Shown here: positions 27,475 to 33,325 of the stretch, one piece after another
Layout: the number at the start of each line of letters is the position of its first letter
How positions within the stretch are numbered: position 1 is the stretch's first letter
Assembly: GCA_023487035.1 (NCBI GenBank)
Contig: JAMDEN010000101.1
Coordinates: 1-33,325, forward strand
DNA from: Actinomycetota bacterium
GTDB lineage: Bacteria; Actinomycetota; Humimicrobiia; Humimicrobiales; Humimicrobiaceae
Direction of reading: 5' to 3'
DNA: 33,325 nucleotides
Program-made: the position numbers and the translations under genes
Notes under the pieces: generated by a model
What the model was told of the DNA's origin: nothing
Seen by the model: the letters and a program-made list of their open reading frames with translations, nothing else
Database searches by the model: none

Positions 27475-28947
27475 ATGAAAGACTATAAACTATTTATCGA
27501 TAATAAATGGGTTGATGCTTCAGATAAAAATACTACTCCAGTAATTAATCCAGCAAATGGGGAAATAGTAGCAAATGTTGCATTTGCTACTAAAGAAGAT
27601 GTTGATATGGCAATAATATCAGCAAGAGAAGCATTTGATAAAGGACCTTGGCCAAAAATGAGCGCAATGGAGAGAGGTCGTATCCTTAAAAAATGTGCTG
27701 ATATTATAATGAGAAGGTTAGAAGAATTTGCATTAGTTGAAACATTGAATGTAGGGAAACCTATAATAGAAAGCAGGAATTTGGATATTCCTATGACTGC
27801 AGACTGTTTTGAATATTATGGTAATTTAATTGTCAGTGTTAATGGGGAATGTATCCCGGTAGGTCCTGCAGCATTAGATTATACTTTAAAAGAACCAATT
27901 GGTGTAGTTGGTGCAATAACACCATGGAATTTCCCAGTAGCATTAGCAGTTAGAAAAATAGCTCCTGCAATAGCAGCTGGAAATACCATGGTTATAAAAC
28001 CAGCTTCATTTACTCCCTTGACAACTATTATGCTTGGAGAAGTATTCCTGGAGGCAGGTCTTCCCAAAGGGGTTGTAAATATTGTGCCTGGGTCTGGTTC
28101 AGTTACAGGAGAAGCTATTATAAATAGTCTTTTAATTGATAAATTCAGTTTTACAGGATCAAAAAAAATTGGTTCTAGGGTAATGGAAAAAGCTTCCTGC
28201 TGTGCTAGTTCTGTATCTCTTGAATTAGGAGGAAAAGCTCCTGCTATAGTTTTTAAAGATGCAGACATAGATACAACTATTAAAGGTATTCTATTTGGTG
28301 CATTTCTTAATCAAGGTGAATGCTGCTGTGCTGCTACCCGGGTATTGATTGATAAATCTATCCATGACCGATTTATGGAGAAATTTGTTCCAGCAGTTGA
28401 ATCAATACGTATCGGACTACCTATTGAAGAATCAACACAGATGGGTCCAATGATTACACAATCTCATCAGAAAGAAGTACTTAAATATATAGAACAAGGG
28501 ATTAAAGAAGGTGCTAAGCTGGTTTGTGGAGGCAAAATTCCTGTAGATGAAGAACTTAAAGACGGATTCTTTATTATGCCAACAATATTTGACAATGTTA
28601 TGCCAAATATGACTATATATCGTGAAGAGATTTTCGGACCTGTTTTAGTAATTTCAATTTTTAAGAATGAAGAAGAACTTATTGAAGCTGCCAATGATAC
28701 TCAATTTGGTTTAGCAGCGAGTATTTTTACAGAAAATTTAAGAAGGGGTCATGTAGTAGCAAGAAAATTAAAAGCAGGTACGGTATGGATTAATATACAC
28801 AACTTTGTTTATTCCCAAGCTCCATATGGAGGTTATAAGCAAAGTGGTATAGGGCGTGAACTTGGTAAAGAGGGAATAGAAGAGTACATGGAAACTAAGA
28901 ATGTAATCACCTATCTAGATGAAAAACCTTTCGACTGGTATAAATAA
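27475..28947 (+). CDS. NAD(P)-dependent aldehyde dehydrogenase (betaine-aldehyde-dehydrogenase-like)
   Basis: FIDNKWVDASDKNTTPVINPANGE, TPWNFPVALAVRKIAPAIAAGN, FTGSKKIG, LELGGKAPAIVFKDAD, NQGECCCAATRV, EEIFGPVLVISIF. Confidence 0.95.
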   Translation: MKDYKLFIDNKWVDASDKNTTPVINPANGEIVANVAFATKEDVDMAIISAREAFDKGPWPKMSAMERGRILKKCADIIMRRLEEFALVETLNVGKPIIESRNLDIPMTADCFEYYGNLIVSVNGECIPVGPAALDYTLKEPIGVVGAITPWNFPVALAVRKIAPAIAAGNTMVIKPASFTPLTTIMLGEVFLEAGLPKGVVNIVPGSGSVTGEAIINSLLIDKFSFTGSKKIGSRVMEKASCCASSVSLELGGKAPAIVFKDADIDTTIKGILFGAFLNQGECCCAATRVLIDKSIHDRFMEKFVPAVESIRIGLPIEESTQMGPMITQSHQKEVLKYIEQGIKEGAKLVCGGKIPVDEELKDGFFIMPTIFDNVMPNMTIYREEIFGPVLVISIFKNEEELIEAANDTQFGLAASIFTENLRRGHVVARKLKAGTVWINIHNFVYSQAPYGGYKQSGIGRELGKEGIEEYMETKNVITYLDEKPFDWYK

Positions 28948-29073
28948 TAAATATAAGCTTTAATATAAACCAAGTTCTTTTACTTGATTATATTAAGAAG
29001 GTTTTTAATATAAAATACTTGCTTGTATTAATTTAAAGAAATGTAGTAAGTTGTTAAAAAAAGGAGTTTAAAA

Positions 29074-30300
29074 ATGAAAGAATCATTATCTTATCACACG
29101 AATAATTGGTTCGTAAGCTCTTGGAACTATTTTGAAAAAGTTACAGAGGAATTTAATTTCCCTAAAAAAGTTCAGTTTCACGATGTTACATTGAGAGACG
29201 GAGAACAGCAGGAAGGTCTAGTTTTCAGGAAAGATGAAAAAGTAAAAATTGCTGAACAGCTTGCAGAAGTTGGAATAGATAGGATTGAAGCCGGAATGCC
29301 TGTAGTTTCCAAGGAAGATGAAGATGCAATTAGGGAAATAGTAAAGAGAAATCTTGGTCCTAAAATTTTCACTTTTTCAAGATGTGTGATTGATGATGTA
29401 AAAATGGCTGCTGATTGCGGAGTCGACGGCATTGTAATAGAGATACCGTCAAGCAGGCATATTATAGAAAAAGCTTACGGTTGGACTGTTGAAAAAGCAA
29501 TGGAAATGTGCATTGAATCTACAAATTATGCTAAAGAGCTTGGTTTATATACCGTTTTTTTTCCGGTAGATATGACAAGAGCGGAATTTGACTGGTTTTT
29601 GGAAATGATTCACAGAGTTTCTACAGAAGGACATATGGATGCTTTAGGGATAGTTGATACTATGGGTGTATTGTCTCCACATGCTGTAGGATACATGATA
29701 AAAGAAATAAAGAAAAAAATCTCCAAACCTCTTGAAGCACATTTTCATAATGACTTTAACTGTGCTGCTGCAAATTCTGTTATGGCTGCGGCTGCAGGCG
29801 TGGAAGTTATACATACATCAATTTGCGGCATAGGTGAAAGAGCTGGTATGGCAGGTTATGAGGAAGTAGCTATGATGTTAAAAACCATGTATGGTGTTGA
29901 TGTGAATATTAACTTCAGTAAACTATATCCAACAGCAAAGTTAATGCAGGAATTATTAAAAATTCAGTTTCCTTCAACTAGACCGATTGTAGGAGATGGT
30001 ATTTATGCTATCGAATCCGGAATTGTTACAAATTGGCTGAATAGGGTATTGCCTGAAAACGATGAACTCGAAATTACACCTTTCCACTGGAATTTTGTAG
30101 GGCAGGAGGCACCAAAGATAGTGCTAGGGAAACATAGCGGGAAAGCATCGATACTTAATGCACTGGAAAAGATAAATATAAAAATTGATGATGATAAAAT
30201 AATAAATGAAATTTTGGATAAAGTTAAAAATAAAGCATCAGTTAAGAAGAATATTCTCAATGAAAAGGAATTTAAAGAAATTGTTGAAGAAACAATTTAA
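29074..30300 (+). CDS. HMGL-like TIM-barrel enzyme of the isopropylmalate/homocitrate/citramalate synthase family
   Basis: HDVTLRDGEQQEGLVFRKDEKVKIAEQLAEVGIDRIEAGMP, AHFHNDFNCAAANSVMAAAAGVEVIHTSICGIGERAG, HSGKASI; C-terminal LeuA-type regulatory domain appears absent. Confidence 0.88.
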   Translation: MKESLSYHTNNWFVSSWNYFEKVTEEFNFPKKVQFHDVTLRDGEQQEGLVFRKDEKVKIAEQLAEVGIDRIEAGMPVVSKEDEDAIREIVKRNLGPKIFTFSRCVIDDVKMAADCGVDGIVIEIPSSRHIIEKAYGWTVEKAMEMCIESTNYAKELGLYTVFFPVDMTRAEFDWFLEMIHRVSTEGHMDALGIVDTMGVLSPHAVGYMIKEIKKKISKPLEAHFHNDFNCAAANSVMAAAAGVEVIHTSICGIGERAGMAGYEEVAMMLKTMYGVDVNINFSKLYPTAKLMQELLKIQFPSTRPIVGDGIYAIESGIVTNWLNRVLPENDELEITPFHWNFVGQEAPKIVLGKHSGKASILNALEKINIKIDDDKIINEILDKVKNKASVKKNILNEKEFKEIVEETI

Positions 30301-30439
30301 TGGTTTTTATAGGAAAGATTAATTCTTAATTAATTATGGAAGACATTCTATAAAAAGAAAAGCTAAAAATATTAAATTGTCAAAGAACAATTAAAATTAA
30401 AAATATTTCTAAACATTCGCTCTTTGAAAACTAAATAAG

Positions 30440-31684
30440 TTAAGCAGCAACAGCATAAGGAGCTTGCTGTATAAATACTCTTGAAGGATCGTAGTATGAT
30501 TTGTATTTTAACATTGAATACATCATTCTTATTATTTTTACAGCTATTTTAATCAAAGCTTTTTTAGCAGGCATTCCGGCTGATACCATATCATGGTAAT
30601 ATTTTCCAAGATGACTATTGTGTTTTACAGCAGCAACACTTGAAAGATATAGCATATATCTTAAGTCTTTAGGACCTGCTTTTACAATTGAGGGGTTTTT
30701 CTTTTTGTACTTTCCTGATTCAAATATTTTTGGGTAAAACCCAATAAAAGAGACAAGTTTGTCTGAATTTGGAAAGCGACCTACATCTCCCACAGCAGCA
30801 ATAAAGGCAGCAATTGTACCAATACCCGCACCTTTAATTGAATTTAGGATGTCAAAGTTTAGCCTGTTGCCATCTTTGGGATCATCAGGATTTAAGATTG
30901 ATTTAATCTCAAGCTCTATATCTTTTACTTTGGCTGACAGTGAAGCTATCTCTTCAATCTGCATAGATATTGATATTCCTCTTGACTTATGAGCTTTACC
31001 GGAATAAAAACTATCCCTGGCAGCAGCTATTAACTCTTTTGCTTTATCAGCTGAGTAGTTGCATCCCTGGTATCTTCTAAATATCTTAACCAGCTTTCCA
31101 ACAGTAGCATCTTTTGCCATATGGCAGGAAGTCGGGTATTTTGATATAATTTCCATAGATACCTTTGAGAAGGGATAAGAGATTATCTTTGTATATTCAG
31201 GAAATACAAGATAAAGAAGTGCAAGAACACTTTTCTTTAAATCTTTTACCCTTCTCTCAAAAGAATGCTTTATTCTTACAAGTTCTCTAAGCTCAAGAAT
31301 TGACTCATCTGATATATAAAGATCATCAAACTTTCCACCTCTTACAAGATTAGCAATAGCGGCAGCATCAAGGGAATCGGTTTTAATCTTAGATCCCAGT
31401 GCCTGGCGATACTTCTTTACCTGATATGGGTTTAGCAGAATACAGGATATGTCCTTTTGTTTTAGGTATGAATACATATTTTCCCAGTAATTGGAGGATA
31501 TCTCCATACCGACTACAATTTGGTCTTTTCTGCAGCTAAATAGTTTTGAGAGTAGTTTTTCGATTCCTTCCTTGGAATTTGTGATGTTAAAGGGACTAAA
31601 AATTTCATTACCGTCTTCATCAATTGCTACTACCCTGGAAGTTCCTTTAGCAAGATCTAATCCAGGATATACTTTCTGGCTCAT
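30440..31684 (-). CDS. IS110-family transposase
   Basis: 414 aa: N-terminal DEDD domain (YPGLDLAKGTSRVVAIDEDGNE; GMEISSNYWENMYSYLKQK; KTDSLDAAAIANLVRGG) and C-terminal Tnp_20-like domain (LNSIKGAGIGTIAAFIAAVGDVGRFPNSDKLVSFIGFYP). Confidence 0.95.
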   Translation of the reverse strand: MSQKVYPGLDLAKGTSRVVAIDEDGNEIFSPFNITNSKEGIEKLLSKLFSCRKDQIVVGMEISSNYWENMYSYLKQKDISCILLNPYQVKKYRQALGSKIKTDSLDAAAIANLVRGGKFDDLYISDESILELRELVRIKHSFERRVKDLKKSVLALLYLVFPEYTKIISYPFSKVSMEIISKYPTSCHMAKDATVGKLVKIFRRYQGCNYSADKAKELIAAARDSFYSGKAHKSRGISISMQIEEIASLSAKVKDIELEIKSILNPDDPKDGNRLNFDILNSIKGAGIGTIAAFIAAVGDVGRFPNSDKLVSFIGFYPKIFESGKYKKKNPSIVKAGPKDLRYMLYLSSVAAVKHNSHLGKYYHDMVSAGMPAKKALIKIAVKIIRMMYSMLKYKSYYDPSRVFIQQAPYAVAA

Positions 31685-31699
31685 GGTTTTAATCCTTTC

Positions 31700-31885
31700 T
31701 GTTATAATTTATTAATTGCCAAGCAGTTCCTGCTTATTTACTGACTTATTACAAAGCCTCGTTATAATTGGTACTTAAGCAATTTAAGTCCAAATCATTC
31801 TGATAATTGTTTTTTATAGTCAGTAGCAAGAAAGCAAAAGTCTTTCTAAATTGGTCTGTCAATTTAAGACAGCCCAAAGGAGGGT
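31700..31885 (-). ncRNA. Candidate IS110 bridge-RNA region upstream of the transposase
   Basis: Several stem-loops in the 5' non-coding end: AAGCAG-GAA-CTGCTT (31721-31735), long-range ACTGACT/AGTCAGT (31740-31746 with 31818-31824) enclosing TTGG-ACTTAA-attgc-TTAAGT-a-CCAA (31768-31793), AGAAAG/CTTTCT (31829-31847), CTGTC/GACAG (~31856-31874). Confidence 0.4.
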
Positions 31886-31957
31886 ATATTTGTCTTTCTG
31901 CTTAGCTTATTTATTTATATAAATTGATTTTACAATAAAGAGTATTATTAATAAATA

Positions 31958-32989
31958 ATGATTATCTTATTATACGAGAATATTCTTATGGATAAAAATT
32001 TTTATAAAGTAGTTTTAACTGAATACGAAAATAAACCTACTGATATAGAGGAAAAAATTTTAAGCAAAATCAATGTCGATTTTAGATATTTAAATACATT
32101 TGATGAAAGTATTATTATCCAAGAAGCCAGAGATGCTGATGCATTAATATGTACTTGGGCTAAAATTAACTCAACTGTCATTAGTGAAATGAGAAAATGT
32201 AGAATAATTGTAAGGTGCGGCATAGGTGTTGACAATATTGATATTGAAGCTGCATCCAAAGCAGGAATTTGGGTAGCAAATCTTCCGGATTATGCAATTT
32301 TAGAAGTAACAAACCATACGATAGCTTTAATTTTAGCATTAAACAGAAAATTATTTTTATATAATTTCGGAATAAGAAATGGATTATGGGGTTTTAGTGT
32401 CGGAGTTCCTATTAAAAGAATTGATGGACAGACACTGGGACTGATAGGATTTGGCAATATTGCTCAAAATGTTTCAAAAAAATGTATTGGATTAGGACTA
32501 AAAGTCATATCATTTGACCCAAATATAGATGAAGATTATATGATTAGCTGCGGGGTTGTTAAGGTTGATAGCCTATACTATTTGTTGAAAAATTCTGATT
32601 TTGTATCATTGCATGTACCATTGAATGATTCTACTAGGGGAATAATAGGAGAAAAGGAATTAAAAATGATGAAACCTGATGCGTATCTGATAAATACTGG
32701 AAGAGGCGGCTTAATTAATGAACCTTTATTAATAAAAGCAATAGAAGAAAAATGGATTGCAGGAGCAGGACTTGATGTTTATTTAAACGAGCCAATAAGT
32801 AAGGATAATAAACTGTTAAAATTAGAAAATGTTATTTTAACGCCACACGTTGCTTATTATTCAGAAGAAGCTATACTGGATCAGCGAAGAATGGCTGCAG
32901 AAACGGTACTGGGAGTGTTAATGGGAGGCACTCCAAAATCTTTTGTTAATAAAAATTTGCTAATAAAATATGGAAAAAATATAAATTAG
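31958..32989 (+). CDS. D-isomer-specific 2-hydroxyacid dehydrogenase (SerA/CtBP-like)
   Basis: IIVRCGIGVDNIDIEAASKAGIWVANLPDYAILEVTNHTIALILAL, LGLIGFGNIAQNV, LINTGRGGLINEPLL, AGAGLDVYLNEP, LTPHVAYYSEEA. Start could also be ATG at 31988. Confidence 0.92.
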   Translation: MIILLYENILMDKNFYKVVLTEYENKPTDIEEKILSKINVDFRYLNTFDESIIIQEARDADALICTWAKINSTVISEMRKCRIIVRCGIGVDNIDIEAASKAGIWVANLPDYAILEVTNHTIALILALNRKLFLYNFGIRNGLWGFSVGVPIKRIDGQTLGLIGFGNIAQNVSKKCIGLGLKVISFDPNIDEDYMISCGVVKVDSLYYLLKNSDFVSLHVPLNDSTRGIIGEKELKMMKPDAYLINTGRGGLINEPLLIKAIEEKWIAGAGLDVYLNEPISKDNKLLKLENVILTPHVAYYSEEAILDQRRMAAETVLGVLMGGTPKSFVNKNLLIKYGKNIN

Positions 32990-33160
32990 CAAGATAATAA
33001 AAAAGTAAAAGTAGAATTTATTTTTTTGTCATTATTTCTATATGTTAATTTACTTTTAAACTTACAGAAATTGTTGAAGTGCACTTTTAGTTACAAAATA
33101 GTTATTAATATTGATTGACAAAAAAATATTATAAATAAAATATAAATAAATTACATAATA

Positions 33161-33174
33161 TGAAATATATTTTA
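33161..33174 (+). promoter_or_regulatory. Operator-like motif upstream of the terminal Fe-ADH
   Basis: TGAAATATATTTTA, identical to the site at 14753; weaker 10/14 match ATAAATAAATTACA at 33142, 19 bp upstream. Confidence 0.35.
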
Positions 33175-33202
33175 TATTTATAAAAGAAAAGGAGAACTAA
33201 AA

Positions 33203-33325
33203 ATGATATCTAGTTTTGAATACATCACTCCAGTAAAGGTTGTTTTTGGACCTGGCAAAATTAAAGAGGCCGGCCAAATATTAAAAAACTATGGAAACAA
33301 TGCACTTATAGTAAGCACAGGGGAT
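33203..33325 (+). CDS. Iron-containing alcohol dehydrogenase, N-terminus (3' truncated by window edge)
   Basis: MISSFEYITPVKVVFGPGKIKEAGQILKNYGNNALIVSTGD; RBS 'aaaggag' upstream. Confidence 0.85.
   Translation, partial: MISSFEYITPVKVVFGPGKIKEAGQILKNYGNNALIVSTGD

Larger units (their letters stand above)
30380..31890 (-). mobile_element. IS110-family insertion sequence (ends approximate)
   Basis: Transposase with non-coding flanks; IS110 elements lack obvious terminal inverted repeats, so the ends cannot be fixed from this single copy. Confidence 0.6.

Noticed and set aside
30301-30439. Bridge-type RNA or terminal inverted repeats downstream of the transposase
   Set aside because: Only one short hairpin (AATTGT-caaaga-ACAATT) is visible and no convincing TIR with the other end; not enough to define an IS1111-type downstream RNA or the element end.
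1-33325. tRNA/rRNA genes, toxin-antitoxin pairs, restriction or other defence systems, microcompartment shell genes
   Set aside because: None recognised by eye on either strand; intergenic regions are AT-rich without tRNA-like GTTCRANYC patterns, and ORFs match metabolic, transport or mobile families.

Overview
33.3 kb of very AT-rich bacterial DNA, with almost all real genes on the + strand. It reads as a carbohydrate/alcohol catabolic region carrying two mobile elements. Left to right: a truncated Gfo/Idh/MocA oxidoreductase; a non-pyrrolysine MttB-family methyltransferase; an isomerase / class II aldolase / FGGY kinase / TIM-barrel set; a small membrane protein; an orphan galactitol-type PTS EIIC on the - strand; a 2-oxoacid (acetoin/pyruvate-type) dehydrogenase locus in the order E2, zinc-ribbon protein, E3, SorC-type regulator, E1alpha, E1beta; an SDR and a DUF4867-like protein; a ribose-type ABC importer (SBP, ATPase, permease) interrupted between SBP and ATPase by a ~1.9 kb group II (probably IIC) intron abutting a perfect hairpin; Fe-ADH, ALDH and an HMGL-like/isopropylmalate-synthase-like enzyme; an IS110-family transposase on the - strand with a structured 5' leader (candidate bridge RNA); a D-2-hydroxyacid dehydrogenase; and the start of a second Fe-ADH. 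The observations most worth follow-up are: (1) the IS110 leader as a candidate bridge RNA; (2) a repeated TGAAATATATTTYA operator-like motif, in 19-bp-spaced pairs, upstream of the SorC regulator, E1alpha and the terminal Fe-ADH; (3) the group II intron/hairpin junction inside an operon; (4) an E2 with two E3-binding domains plus an embedded zinc-ribbon gene; (5) an orphan GatC-like EIIC. All family assignments come from reading motifs by eye; no database search was run.
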